Below, piece after piece: positions 18,090 to 27,104 of a stretch of 54,101 bases of DNA. Each line of letters opens with the position of its first letter. The stretch's first letter is position 1. The DNA is from Deltaproteobacteria bacterium (GTDB lineage: Bacteria; Desulfobacterota; DSM-4660; Desulfatiglandales; HGW-15): assembly GCA_020060215.1 (NCBI GenBank), contig JAGVAP010000122.1:1-54101 (forward strand). The letters run 5' to 3'. The position numbers and the translations under genes are program-made. The notes beneath the pieces were generated by a model. It made no database searches. It saw only the letters and a list, made by a program, of their open reading frames with translations, and was not told where the DNA came from.

Positions 18090-19241
18090 CTACATCTTCC
18101 CGAGCAATGCGCTGGCGATGGTGTTCTTCTGGATCTCCCTCGTTCCTTCGTAGATCTCCATGATCTTGGCGTCCCGGTAGAAGCGCTCGACCTCATACTC
18201 CAGCATATACCCATAGCCGCCGTGGAGCTGGATGGCCTCGTCCGCCACCTCCACGGCCACCTTCCCGGCATACATCTTGGCCATGGAAGTCAGTTTCGGA
18301 TCAATGGAACCCTGGTCGTAATTCCACCCGGCCTTGTGGACGATGAGCCTTGCGGTCTCGATCTTCGTGGCCATGTCCGCCAGTTTGTGCTGGGTCACCT
18401 GGAACTGGGAGAGCTTCTTCCCGAACTGGCTCCTTTCCTTGGTGTAGGCAAGGGCTCGATCGAACGCACCCTGGGCGATTCCGAGGGCCTGGGCCGCAAT
18501 CTCGATCCGGCTTTCGTCGAAGAACTCGAGCACCTGATAAAACCCCCTGTTCTCCTTGCCCACCAGGTTGGCGGCCGGGACCCTCACGTTGTTGAAGGAG
18601 AGCTCTCCGGTGGAGGTCATCTTGATGCCCATCTTCTCCCCCACGTCCGCGCTCGTGAAGCCGGGGGCCCCCCTCTCCACCAGGATGACCGACTGGCCCC
18701 TGTAGCTGGGCTTTGCATGCTCATCGGTCTGGCAGAGGACCACGACGAAGTTGCTGATGGTGCCGTTGGTGATAAAGGTCTTGACCCCGTTGATGACGTA
18801 CTCATCCCCTCTTCTGACGGCGGTGGTATTCATCAGGGTGATGTCGCTCCCGTGATCCGGCTCCGTGAATCCGCCGCTGGAGAGGGCCTCCCCTTTCGTG
18901 ACCGGGAGAAGGTATTTTTCCTTCTGCTCTTCCGTACCGAAACGAAGGATGATCTCCGATGCGAAATCCGAGAGCGTCAACGCGATGCCCAGGCCGGAGT
19001 CCTGACGGCAGAACTCCTCCACGACGAGCGCGTTCTCGAGGATCCCGTACTCCTGCCCGCCGTACTTTTCCGGGAAGTGGATCCCGATGAACCCCAGGCC
19101 GCACGCCTTCTTCCAGATCTCGGTGGGGAACCTGTGCGCCCGCTCGTGCTCCAGCGCAACCTCCTTGTCGAACTCCCCCTTTGCAAAGTCCCGTGCGGCC
19201 TTCTGAATCGCCTCCTGCTCCTTACCCAGCTTGAAGTCCAT
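18090..19241 (-). CDS. Acyl-CoA dehydrogenase
   Basis: This 383-aa FAD-dependent dehydrogenase has all standard parts: GGFTEPDHGSDI (about 124-135), VINGVKTFITNG, RSQFGKKLSQFQ, LHGGYGYM and the catalytic Glu365 in IYEGTREIQK. The chain-length preference is not evident. It lies directly upstream of the divergent paralogue at 20 bp and downstream of an enoyl-CoA hydratase across a repeat-filled gap. A GAGGGGGG site precedes the ATG. Confidence 0.92.
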   Translation of the reverse strand: MDFKLGKEQEAIQKAARDFAKGEFDKEVALEHERAHRFPTEIWKKACGLGFIGIHFPEKYGGQEYGILENALVVEEFCRQDSGLGIALTLSDFASEIILRFGTEEQKEKYLLPVTKGEALSSGGFTEPDHGSDITLMNTTAVRRGDEYVINGVKTFITNGTISNFVVVLCQTDEHAKPSYRGQSVILVERGAPGFTSADVGEKMGIKMTSTGELSFNNVRVPAANLVGKENRGFYQVLEFFDESRIEIAAQALGIAQGAFDRALAYTKERSQFGKKLSQFQVTQHKLADMATKIETARLIVHKAGWNYDQGSIDPKLTSMAKMYAGKVAVEVADEAIQLHGGYGYMLEYEVERFYRDAKIMEIYEGTREIQKNTIASALLGKM

Positions 19242-19309
19242 GTTCCCCCCTCGGAGTGGTCAGTGGTCAGCGTTCAGGTTTCGGTGAAGATCGTTTCCAC
19301 AACCAAATC

Positions 19310-19422
19310 CCGCCACTGAGACACGCTTGCGCGCCGAAGCGCTTCAGCGCGCAGGCACGAAGAGACCAAGAAAGAGGATTGTGGCTTCTTTGTGTCTTAG
19401 TGCCTTCGTGGCAGATCTTCCC
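19310..19422. repeat. Large inverted element (CACGAAGAGACCAAG type)
   Basis: The left arm GCCACTGAGACAC and GGCACGAAGAGACCAAGAAA is answered by TTCTTTGTGTCTTAGTGCC and TTCGTGGC. Between them sits a nested palindrome TGCGCG..GAAGCGCTTC..CGCGCA at 19329-19354. A related half copy lies at 10875-10908. It fills the gap between the acyl-CoA dehydrogenase and enoyl-CoA hydratase genes and would fold into a strong hairpin. Confidence 0.75.
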
Positions 19423-19430
19423 CAAAGAAC

Positions 19431-20219
19431 CTACACCAGCTCTCCTTTGAAGTCCGGCTTCCTCTTTTCCAGGAATGCCTTCATCCCCTCCTTGGCATCC
19501 GGGCTCGCCATGCAGAGGGCGAAGTTGTCCATCTCCATGTACCCGCCGCTGCGGCGGTCCACGTCCCCGCCCCTGTCGATGCACTGCTTGATGGCCCTCA
19601 GCGCGACCCTGCCTTTGGAGGCAATCAGGTTGGCCGTCTTCATGGTCTCTTCCCACAGCTTGTCCGCCGGGAAGACCTTGTTGGCCAGGCCGATCTCCTT
19701 CGCCTCCTGGGCGGTGATCATGTTGCCGGTCATGCAAAGCTCCTTGGCCATCCCCCTGCCCACCAGCCTCTGCAGATTCTGGGTGCCGCCGAAGCCGGGG
19801 ATGAGGCCGAGGTTGATCTCCGGCTGGCCGAACTTGGCGTTCTCGGAGGCATAGATGAAATCGCAGGCCATGGCCATCTCGGTCCCTCCGCCAAGGGCAA
19901 ACCCGTTCACGCAGGCAATGATCGGGATGGGAAGGCTTTCGAGCTTGGACAGGATCTCATGCCCGTTCCCTGCCCACCTCCTCGCCTCCAGGGGCGAGAG
20001 GTTGGACATGTACCCGATATCGGCCCCCGCCACGAACGCCTTCTCCCCCTCTCCGGTCAGGACCAGGACCTTGATATTGGAATCGCCCTTCACCTGGTCC
20101 AGGGCCTGCGCCAGCTCGCCCATCAGCGCCGGATTGAGTGCATTGAGCGCCTTCGGCCGGTTGAACTTGATCACGGCCACCTGTCCCTCTACCTGGTAGA
20201 TGATGTTCTCGTATGCCAT
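19431..20219 (-). CDS. Enoyl-CoA hydratase (crotonase family)
   Basis: This 262-aa crotonase hydrates trans-2-enoyl-CoA to 3-hydroxyacyl-CoA. Both catalytic glutamates of true hydratases are present: Glu114 (GGGTEMAMACD) and Glu134 (GQPEINLGLIPGFGG). The oxyanion loop is AFVAGADIG. Length and motifs match the short-chain enzyme. A GAGGAG ribosome binding site precedes ATG. It lies between thiolase and acyl-CoA dehydrogenase genes, the classical beta-oxidation context. Confidence 0.93.
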   Translation of the reverse strand: MAYENIIYQVEGQVAVIKFNRPKALNALNPALMGELAQALDQVKGDSNIKVLVLTGEGEKAFVAGADIGYMSNLSPLEARRWAGNGHEILSKLESLPIPIIACVNGFALGGGTEMAMACDFIYASENAKFGQPEINLGLIPGFGGTQNLQRLVGRGMAKELCMTGNMITAQEAKEIGLANKVFPADKLWEETMKTANLIASKGRVALRAIKQCIDRGGDVDRRSGGYMEMDNFALCMASPDAKEGMKAFLEKRKPDFKGELV

Positions 20220-20260
20220 TCTGGGCTCCTCTCACCTAAATGCCTTCACTCATCGTTTTC

Positions 20261-20286
20261 ATTCGACGTTCGATGTTCGATGTTCG
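20261..20286. repeat. GTTCGAT tandem intergenic repeat
   Basis: The stretch has three near-tandem TTCGA(C/T)G units (TTCGACG, TTCGATG, TTCGATG) between the thiolase and hydratase genes. It is a short degenerate tandem of a type common between deltaproteobacterial genes. Only one copy was seen in this window. Confidence 0.5.
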
Positions 20287-20358
20287 TCTTGGTTCTTGAT
20301 GGCGGCCGGCGCCTTCCCCGCGTCCGACGACGACCGGCCACCATCCACCTTCATCTTC

Positions 20359-21642
20359 TTAAACCTGCTCCAGCACCATGGCCATGCCCTGCCCGCCGCC
20401 GATGCACAGACAGGCAAGCCCGAGGGCGTGGCCCTTCCGCACCATCTCGTTCGTGAGGGTCAGCACGAGCCTCGCCCCTGAGCAGCCGATGGGGTGGCCG
20501 ATGGATATGCCGCTTCCGAGGAGATTGGTCTTCTCCATGTCGCACTTCAGCTCGCGCATACAGGCAATCGCCTGGGACGCAAAGGCTTCGTTCAGCTCCA
20601 CGGTGCCGAAGTCGTTGATGGTCAGCTTTTCACGCTTCAGGATCTTTCGGACCGCAGGCACGGGCCCGATCCCCATGTAGGCCGGATCGACCCCGCCCGA
20701 AGCATAGGCCCTGATCCTGACCATGGGCTTCAGTCCGTACTCCTTCGCCTTGGTCTCCGACATGACCAGGAGGGCCGCAGCGGCATCATTGATGCCCGAG
20801 GCGTTCCCGGCCGTGACCGTGCCGTCCTTCTTGAAGGCCGGCGGGATCTTGGCCATCTTTTCGACACTCGTGTCCATGGGCCGCTCGTCGGTATCGAACA
20901 CGATCGGATCGCCCTTCTTCTGGGGGATGATCACAGGCACGATCTCATTTCTAAAAAGCCCGTCGGCAATGGCCTTCCTGGCCCTCTGGTGACTGAGGGC
21001 GCCGAGCTCGTCCTGCTCCTTGCGGCTGATACCGTAAAGGGCGGCGATGTTCTCGGCGGTGATCCCCATATGGTAACCGTAGAAGATCTCGAAGAGCCCG
21101 TCAAAGACCATGAGATCCACGAGATCCACATTGTTCATGCGCGCGCCCCACCTTGCGGCCGGGAGACTGTAGGGGATGAGGCTCATGTTCTCCATGCCGC
21201 CCGCCAGCACCACCTCGGCCTCCCCTGCCTGGATGGATTGTGCCGCCAGGGCAACCGCCTTCATTCCCGAGGCACACACCTTGTTCACGGTGAACGCATT
21301 CGTCTCCTTGGGAATGCCCGCCTTGATGGACGCCTGCCGGGCCACGTTCTGGCCCTGACCGGCCCCCACCACGTTGCCCATGATCACTTCGTCCACGCGC
21401 ACCGCCTTCAAGGACTGGCCGTAGTCATGGGCCTTCTTCTCCAGCTCCACCATGCCCTTTCCCTTGAGCATGTCCGGCTCGAACCGGGTCACATCCTCAT
21501 CGGCGACCGGTCTCAGTCCCGCCCGCTTCAGGGTCTCCTTGAGCACCAGGGCCCCAAGCTCCACGACGGGCGTGGACTTCAATGTCCCCCCAAACGAACC
21601 CACCGGCGTCCTCGCACCGGCGACAATCACCACGTTTTTCAT
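20359..21642 (-). CDS. Thiolase family acetyl-CoA C-acyltransferase with an internal insertion
   Basis: This 427-aa thiolase has the nucleophile Cys123 (VNKVCASGMKA), the GHPIGCSGAR His segment and the second Cys in LCIGGGQGMAM. It either cleaves 3-ketoacyl-CoA with CoA or condenses two acetyl-CoA. Compared with the neighbouring thiolase it carries about 37 extra residues after AGLRP (roughly 44-80, containing FEPDMLKGKGMVELEKK), an unusual surface insertion. A GGAGAG site precedes ATG. It lies within the acyl-CoA catabolic cluster. Confidence 0.92.
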   Translation of the reverse strand: MKNVVIVAGARTPVGSFGGTLKSTPVVELGALVLKETLKRAGLRPVADEDVTRFEPDMLKGKGMVELEKKAHDYGQSLKAVRVDEVIMGNVVGAGQGQNVARQASIKAGIPKETNAFTVNKVCASGMKAVALAAQSIQAGEAEVVLAGGMENMSLIPYSLPAARWGARMNNVDLVDLMVFDGLFEIFYGYHMGITAENIAALYGISRKEQDELGALSHQRARKAIADGLFRNEIVPVIIPQKKGDPIVFDTDERPMDTSVEKMAKIPPAFKKDGTVTAGNASGINDAAAALLVMSETKAKEYGLKPMVRIRAYASGGVDPAYMGIGPVPAVRKILKREKLTINDFGTVELNEAFASQAIACMRELKCDMEKTNLLGSGISIGHPIGCSGARLVLTLTNEMVRKGHALGLACLCIGGGQGMAMVLEQV

Positions 21643-21740
21643 ACCTGTCTCTCCTTTGCTCTCTCATATAGATCGGTGCAGATCGGTCCGATCATTCATC
21701 TCTGCTTGCCCGGGAATGAAAAGCGGAACCCGGATACCCG

Positions 21741-21761
21741 CGATCAGCAGTCAGCGATCAG
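21741..21761. repeat. GCGATCAG-type short repeat
   Basis: CGATCAGCAGTCAGCGATCA is a near-duplicate pair. Similar GCTGA/TCAGC-rich stretches occur at 19256-19280 and 29223-29302. It sits between the two thiolase genes. Confidence 0.4.
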
Positions 21762-21813
21762 GGGACAAGAGAGTGCCCGATGAACGGGACGCTCAACCCC
21801 CGAACATCGACCA

Positions 21814-23004
21814 CTACTTCTCGTTGTAGACCACCAGCGTCACGGCCTCACCCCCGCCCAGACACAGGGAGGCCTCTCCTACCCTTGCGCCGCGACTCTT
21901 CATGGCGTGGATCAGGGTGGTCAACACCCTCGCCCCGCTTGCGCCGATGGGGTGTCCCAGGGCCACGGACCCGCCGTTGACATTCACCCTGGACGGATCG
22001 ATGCCGAGTTCACGGTTGATCGCGACCGAGGAGGCGCTGAAGGCCTCGTTGATCTCGTGCAGGTCCACGTCCTCGATCTTCAGACCCGACTTCCCGAGGA
22101 CCTTGGGGATGGAGAGGATGGGCGCCACCAGCACATATTTCATCTCCAGCCCGGCCGCACCCTGATGGCCGACGCGCACCATGGGCTTGCTCCCCAGCTC
22201 TTCGGCCTTGTCCCTGGACATGACCACCAGGGCCGAAGCGCCGTCGCTGATCTTGGAGGAATTTCCGGCCGTGACCTTGCCGCCCTTCTTGAAGGCCGGG
22301 GGGAGCTTGGAAAGGGCCTCCAGGGTGCTCCTCGGTTTTCGCAGCGGGACCTCGTCCGTGTCGAAGACCTTGGTCTCCCCTTTTCTGCCGGCGACCTCCA
22401 CCGGCACGATCTCCTCCTTGAACCTGCCCTCTTCGACGGCCTCCCAGGCCTTCCGGTAGGATTCAAAGGCGAACCGGTCCATGTCTTCGCGGCTGATCCC
22501 GTACTTATCCGAAACCAGCTCCGCGCTCATCCCCATGTGGAAGTCGTTTACGTGGTCCCATAGCCCATCATGGACCATGCCGTCAATGACTTTCCCGCTG
22601 TTCATGCGGTACCCTGTCCTCGCCTTCTCGAGCATATAGGGACAGAGGTTCATATTCTCGAATCCGCCCGCCACCACCACGTCCGCATCCCCGCACTGGA
22701 TGGCCTGGGCGGCCAGCATCACCGCCTTCAAACCGGAGCCGCAGACCTTGTTCACGGTGATGGCCCCCACTTCCCACGGAAGCCCGGCCTTCACCATGGC
22801 CTGCCTGCCCGGGTTCTGACCAAGCCCGTGGGGAAGCACGCACCCCATGATCACCTCGTCTACATCCTGCGGCCCGATCCCCGCCCTCCGGATCGCATCT
22901 TTGATCACGAGGGCCCCCAGATCGGTGGCCGGCACGGTGCTGAGGGCGCCGCCGAAATCGCCGATGGGGGTCCTGCACGCGCTCGCAATGACCACTTCTC
23001 TCAT
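21814..23004 (-). CDS. Thiolase family acetyl-CoA C-acetyltransferase
   Basis: This 396-aa canonical thiolase has Cys88 (VNKVCGSGLKA), the His in GHPIGASGAR, and the second Cys in LCLGGGEAV. ATG at 23004 is chosen because AAGGAGACGGC lies directly before it; an upstream TTG would place that site inside the gene. It is the first gene of the long minus-strand catabolic cluster, facing a divergent aminotransferase gene across 213 bp that must hold the cluster promoter. Confidence 0.93.
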   Translation of the reverse strand: MREVVIASACRTPIGDFGGALSTVPATDLGALVIKDAIRRAGIGPQDVDEVIMGCVLPHGLGQNPGRQAMVKAGLPWEVGAITVNKVCGSGLKAVMLAAQAIQCGDADVVVAGGFENMNLCPYMLEKARTGYRMNSGKVIDGMVHDGLWDHVNDFHMGMSAELVSDKYGISREDMDRFAFESYRKAWEAVEEGRFKEEIVPVEVAGRKGETKVFDTDEVPLRKPRSTLEALSKLPPAFKKGGKVTAGNSSKISDGASALVVMSRDKAEELGSKPMVRVGHQGAAGLEMKYVLVAPILSIPKVLGKSGLKIEDVDLHEINEAFSASSVAINRELGIDPSRVNVNGGSVALGHPIGASGARVLTTLIHAMKSRGARVGEASLCLGGGEAVTLVVYNEK

Positions 23005-23217
23005 GCCGTCTCCTTTCAAACCGGATTGCTGTCGAACAAAAGCAGAATATAGAGCTTTAGGCCTCTTTAATCAAGAATTTAAAACCTTGCACCCCTTCGG
23101 CTCCCCCCTCGTTTCCCCTTGCATTGAACGGCCGATTTCAATAGAGTCGTAGACTGCCGGATCAGCACCCGCGCCCTGCTTTCCTGGGAAGGCAAAATTC
23201 CAATACAAGGAAACCGC

Positions 23218-24546
23218 ATGAACCCGTTGGCCGAAGAACTGAACGAAGTCATCCGAAGAGAAAACGTCCACATCTACGAGATGCTCTCCATGGTCGGGAA
23301 GGATCTCTATTTTCCGAAAGGCATCCTCACCCAGAGCGCGGAGGCCAAGGAAAAGGCCCACCGGTTCAATGCCACCATCGGCATGGCCACGGAGGAAGGC
23401 AGGACCATGTACCTTCCCTCGGTCATGTCCATGATCAACGGAATGAACCCCGAAGAGGCCCTCACCTATGCCCCATCCTTCGGGAGCATGCCGCTCCGGA
23501 CCGCATGGAAGGAAGCCCTGTTGGAAAAGAACCCTTCCCTCTCCGGGAAGAAGGTCAGCCTGCCCGTGGTGAGCCAGGCGATCACGCACGGGCTGAGCGT
23601 CGTGGCCGACATGTGGGTCGACCCCGGCGACGTGATCGTGCTGCCGGACAAGGTCTGGGGAAACTACAACCTCATCTTCGCGGTCCGCCGATCGGCCCGC
23701 GTCGCCCAGTATCCCCTCTTCCACTCAGCCGACGGCTTCAATCTGGATGGCTTCCGGAGGTGCCTGGAGGCGGAGGGGGCCAAGGCCGCAAAGCTCGTGG
23801 TCATCCTGAACTTCCCGAACAACCCGACGGGTTACTCGATCTCGCCTTCCGAGGCCGACGGGATCGCTTCCATCCTCACGGACCTGGCCCGAAGCGGGAA
23901 AAACATCCTGGCGGTGCTGGACGACGCCTATTTCGGGCTCTTCTTCGAGGAGAACGTCCTGAAGGAGTCGCTCTTCAGCAGGCTCCTGGACCGCCATGAG
24001 AGGCTGTTCGCAATCAAACTCGACGCCGCCACCAAGGAGAATTTCGTATGGGGCCTGAGGGTCGGCTTCATCACGTACGGGGGCTGCCTTGCCAAGGACC
24101 ATGACTCCGTCTATAATGCCCTGGAGCGGAAAACAGCCGGCGCAGTGAGGGGCTCCATCTCCAATGCCTCGCAGCTGAGCCAGTCCATTGTCTTGAAATC
24201 CCTCCGGGCCAAGAGTTACAGGGCCGAAAAAGAGGCGAAGTTTGAAATCATGAAGGAGAGGGCCCTGGAGGTCAAAAGGGTCCTCGCAGACGCGAAGTAC
24301 GCCGGGGCATGGGAGTACTATCCCTTCAACTCGGGCTACTTCATGTGCCTCCAGCTCAAGACCGTCGAGGCGGAACCCCTGCGGGTGCACCTGCTTCACC
24401 GATATGGGGTAGGGCTGATTTCCCTCGGGAAGCACGACCTTCGCGTGGCCTTTTCCTGCGTAGAGAAGCGAGATGTCCGGGAGCTCTTCGATCTGATCCT
24501 GAAGGGGGTCAGGGACGTGGAATCCGGGGATGTGGAAAAAAGCTGA
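23218..24546 (+). CDS. PLP-dependent aminotransferase-like protein
   Basis: This 442-aa fold-type I PLP enzyme is a distant relative of aspartate aminotransferase. The PLP lysine is most likely K273 in ATKENFVWGLRVGF. NFPNNPTGY (about 198-206) and LDDAYFG (about 234-240) give the Asn and Asp that hold PLP. It is longer than the 4402-5586 enzyme and clearly a different subgroup; the substrate is not predictable. The 3' end overlaps the histidine kinase gene by 17 bp, implying co-translation. Confidence 0.83.
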   Translation: MNPLAEELNEVIRRENVHIYEMLSMVGKDLYFPKGILTQSAEAKEKAHRFNATIGMATEEGRTMYLPSVMSMINGMNPEEALTYAPSFGSMPLRTAWKEALLEKNPSLSGKKVSLPVVSQAITHGLSVVADMWVDPGDVIVLPDKVWGNYNLIFAVRRSARVAQYPLFHSADGFNLDGFRRCLEAEGAKAAKLVVILNFPNNPTGYSISPSEADGIASILTDLARSGKNILAVLDDAYFGLFFEENVLKESLFSRLLDRHERLFAIKLDAATKENFVWGLRVGFITYGGCLAKDHDSVYNALERKTAGAVRGSISNASQLSQSIVLKSLRAKSYRAEKEAKFEIMKERALEVKRVLADAKYAGAWEYYPFNSGYFMCLQLKTVEAEPLRVHLLHRYGVGLISLGKHDLRVAFSCVEKRDVRELFDLILKGVRDVESGDVEKS

Positions 24547-26359
24547 TACCATCAGGGAAACGATCTCGTTACAGGAGTGGGCCAGACATTGCCGCATCAC
24601 CGATGAATTTCTGTCCGGACTCGTCGACTGGATCAAGCAGGAAATATTTCCTGATTTTCTGGCCGAGGTGGTCAGTCAGGTCGACTCCATCGTGGAGATC
24701 GACCCTGACCTCCCCGAGCGCCAGATCCTCGCCAAGGCCACCCGTTACATCGTCGACTTCCTGGGCGCCCTTTCCGCATCCGTCAGGATCTACGACCCGT
24801 CCACGGGCCGGCTGCTCTCCTTCGGCTCCTACCCTTTCCAAGAGGAGCAGAGAGAGACCTTCATCCCGCTGGAGAGCAGCATCGCCGGCGAGGTGATCAA
24901 GACCCAGCAACCCTATTTTGTCCGCAGCATCCGAGAGGAGCCTCTTTACCGCGACAAGAGCGTCATCCAGAAAAAGGGCGTCAACTCCCTCATGGCCATA
25001 CCCCTGTCCATCCCGCGCTTCTATCCCCACGAGCGCGACACGGTCGGGGTGATCCAGATCTACTATTCGGAAGATCAGCGAACCTTCGCCCCCCTGGAGG
25101 TGCAGGCGGCCGAGCTGATGTCGCGCCGCCTCAGCTTCGCCATTGCACGAAAGAAGATCCTCTCCCTGTTCCGGGTGAACGAGAAGAAAGAGGCCATCGT
25201 CCGCAAGATCTTTCTCACCCTCGGCCTCCGGGAAGGCGTGAAGATGCGGGATGTCTTCAACCGCGTGATGCCCGAGATCGCGGATATCGTCAATGTCCAG
25301 AGCTGCGCCCTCTTTTCCGTTTCCGAGGATATGGAACACGTCGTGCTCGAGGCGGGGTACCCGGACTATGCGGGATATCACGGCATCGGCAAGAGCTTTC
25401 CGGTGGCGAGCGAGCCGGCCTTTGAGGCGGTCCTGAACCGCAGGTTCTTCGTGGAGGATTCCCCCTCGGAAGTGATCACCCCCTCCTATCTCCTGGTGAG
25501 AGATCCTCAGAACAGCCGGGTCGTCTCGAAGAACCTCAAACACTTTGCAGCAGACCACAACATCAACTCCATCCTCTATGTTCCCCTCAACGTGGGCGAA
25601 GAGATCACCCATTTCATCACCTTCGATGCCCTGGACCAGCGAAAGCGGTACACGGAGGAGGAGATCGAGATCTTCCTCTTCCTGGGAAGGGAGCTGATGA
25701 AGGCCCAGAGGATGGAGCGTCTGGACGACATCCTCCACGACTTCAAGAACCCCGCCCTCGCCACCGCGGGGTTTGCGAGAAGGCTGAAGTCCATGCTCGA
25801 GCGCGGGGATCTCAAACAGAACGACCCTACCGTCAGGAAGTACCTGGATATCCTCCTGGACGAGACCACCCGGCTGCAGGAAATGGCGCTCAGCCTCTAT
25901 CAGCGAGGGGAGCGGCAGATCGTCAACCTCACCGAGGTTCTGAAGAACCGGTTCGAGATCAACAAGGAGGCCATCCGGGAGCTCCTCAAACAGAACATCG
26001 AGCTGAGGGAAGGGCCTTTCGAAGATCCGCTGTATGTGCGCTGTTACCCGCTCCATCTGGAGCGGATCCTGGACAACCTCCTGAACAATGCCACGAATGC
26101 CGTGCCGCTTCAGGGCGGGATCCTCACCATCAGGACCTACATGGACGGAAAATGGGCATGCGCGGAGATCACCAACTCAGGACTGATCAGCGAAGAGGAG
26201 CGGCTGAGGCTCCTCGAGGGGGAAGGAAGGGGGAGGGGGCTCTACATCACCCACCGCATCATCGGCCTCATGAAGGGCAAGATCGACATCCGCCTCGGCA
26301 AGAACACCACCACCCTCGTCGTATGCCTGCCGCCGGAGACGGCGAACAGGGAGGAGTGA
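24530..26359 (+). CDS. Cytosolic GAF-GAF sensor histidine kinase
   Basis: This 609-aa protein has no membrane segment, so it senses an internal signal. A GAF-like domain spans about 60-210 (LPERQILAKATRYIV ... VGVIQIYY), and a second about 235-390 (VQSCALFSVSEDMEHVVL ... ILYVPLNVGEEI). The phospho-acceptor is His403 (LHDFKNP), then the N box LDNLLNNATNA (514-524) and a GRGRGLYI lid (567-574). The G1 loop is a variant, ITNSGLIS. No response regulator is adjacent. It overlaps the preceding aminotransferase gene by 17 bp. Confidence 0.85.
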   Translation: MWKKADTIRETISLQEWARHCRITDEFLSGLVDWIKQEIFPDFLAEVVSQVDSIVEIDPDLPERQILAKATRYIVDFLGALSASVRIYDPSTGRLLSFGSYPFQEEQRETFIPLESSIAGEVIKTQQPYFVRSIREEPLYRDKSVIQKKGVNSLMAIPLSIPRFYPHERDTVGVIQIYYSEDQRTFAPLEVQAAELMSRRLSFAIARKKILSLFRVNEKKEAIVRKIFLTLGLREGVKMRDVFNRVMPEIADIVNVQSCALFSVSEDMEHVVLEAGYPDYAGYHGIGKSFPVASEPAFEAVLNRRFFVEDSPSEVITPSYLLVRDPQNSRVVSKNLKHFAADHNINSILYVPLNVGEEITHFITFDALDQRKRYTEEEIEIFLFLGRELMKAQRMERLDDILHDFKNPALATAGFARRLKSMLERGDLKQNDPTVRKYLDILLDETTRLQEMALSLYQRGERQIVNLTEVLKNRFEINKEAIRELLKQNIELREGPFEDPLYVRCYPLHLERILDNLLNNATNAVPLQGGILTIRTYMDGKWACAEITNSGLISEEERLRLLEGEGRGRGLYITHRIIGLMKGKIDIRLGKNTTTLVVCLPPETANREE

Positions 26360-26492
26360 GCAGGTCGTTCCAGGATTCCCCGGCCGGACCGGTCCTCTCC
26401 GGCTACGCGGCAGGAGGAGGTTTTCCATTATGGAACAACATTTCTGCAACAACCTTATTGCCCGAACCAGTGCTTTTCGCTACATTACTGCT

Positions 26493-26822
26493 ATGGCCGA
26501 CCTGTGGATCACCGATCTGAAGCATCTGCTCTCCCCCTCCGGTTCGATCGAGCCCCGTTCGGGCCCGGCGCTGAAGCTGGCCGAGCACCTTACCTCGATC
26601 GTGGCGGAGATCACGGCCGATCTCGGCGACTCCGTGTGCTTTCCCAAGGTCCGCTGCCGCCGCCGACCCAAGCGCAGGCCGTGCCCCGGGATCATCGAAT
26701 CCTTTCTGGACCCGGATACGGGTGAGATCGTCTGGTGGTGCCCGGAGTGCAAGGACGGAGGGTACATCAGCAACTGGGAAGGCACGCTCTGGGACTTCTC
26801 TGAGACCCCCCGCAAGCATTGA
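26493..26822 (+). CDS. Small CxxC protein of unknown function
   Basis: This 109-aa protein is counted from ATG at 26493 (MADLWITDLKH); an in-frame ATG at 26430 adds 21 residues without similarity. The N-terminal half is helical. The C-terminal half has VRCRRRPKRRPCPG and later WWCPECKDGG, four cysteines that could form a zinc knuckle, followed by the tryptophan-rich ISNWEGTLWDF. I recall similar small uncharacterised proteins from diverse bacteria but no function. No clear ribosome binding site is visible. Confidence 0.6.
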   Translation: MADLWITDLKHLLSPSGSIEPRSGPALKLAEHLTSIVAEITADLGDSVCFPKVRCRRRPKRRPCPGIIESFLDPDTGEIVWWCPECKDGGYISNWEGTLWDFSETPRKH

Positions 26823-27104
26823 CGCCGGAGTTCCCGGCCGGCCCTGAGCTCCGTCCCTTGCGCGAAACCGTTTCTCTCCCCCCGTCCTTGATCCAGTCTT
26901 CACGTTTCCATTTTTCATAAGATACTCAGATGTTTCGGTCCAAGGCGAGGCCGCCTCTCTCCTTGGGGGCGCAATGAGGCTTGGTCCCCGTTCCTCACAT
27001 GTGATAAAGATTAGGCCGGGGATCAGGTCTGAACGATCGGGGCATGGAACCCCGCGGTCGCTTGGGGGCACCCCAATTCGGGTCCATGGACGGGAGGGAA
27101 AAGG
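26823..27104. other. Intergenic region upstream of the dehydrogenase gene
   Basis: These 282 bp hold no recognisable gene or repeat. The last part contains GGGAGGGAAAAGG, the ribosome binding site for the GTG start at 27105. A promoter for the dehydrogenase/binding-protein pair is expected here but not identified with confidence. Confidence 0.4.
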
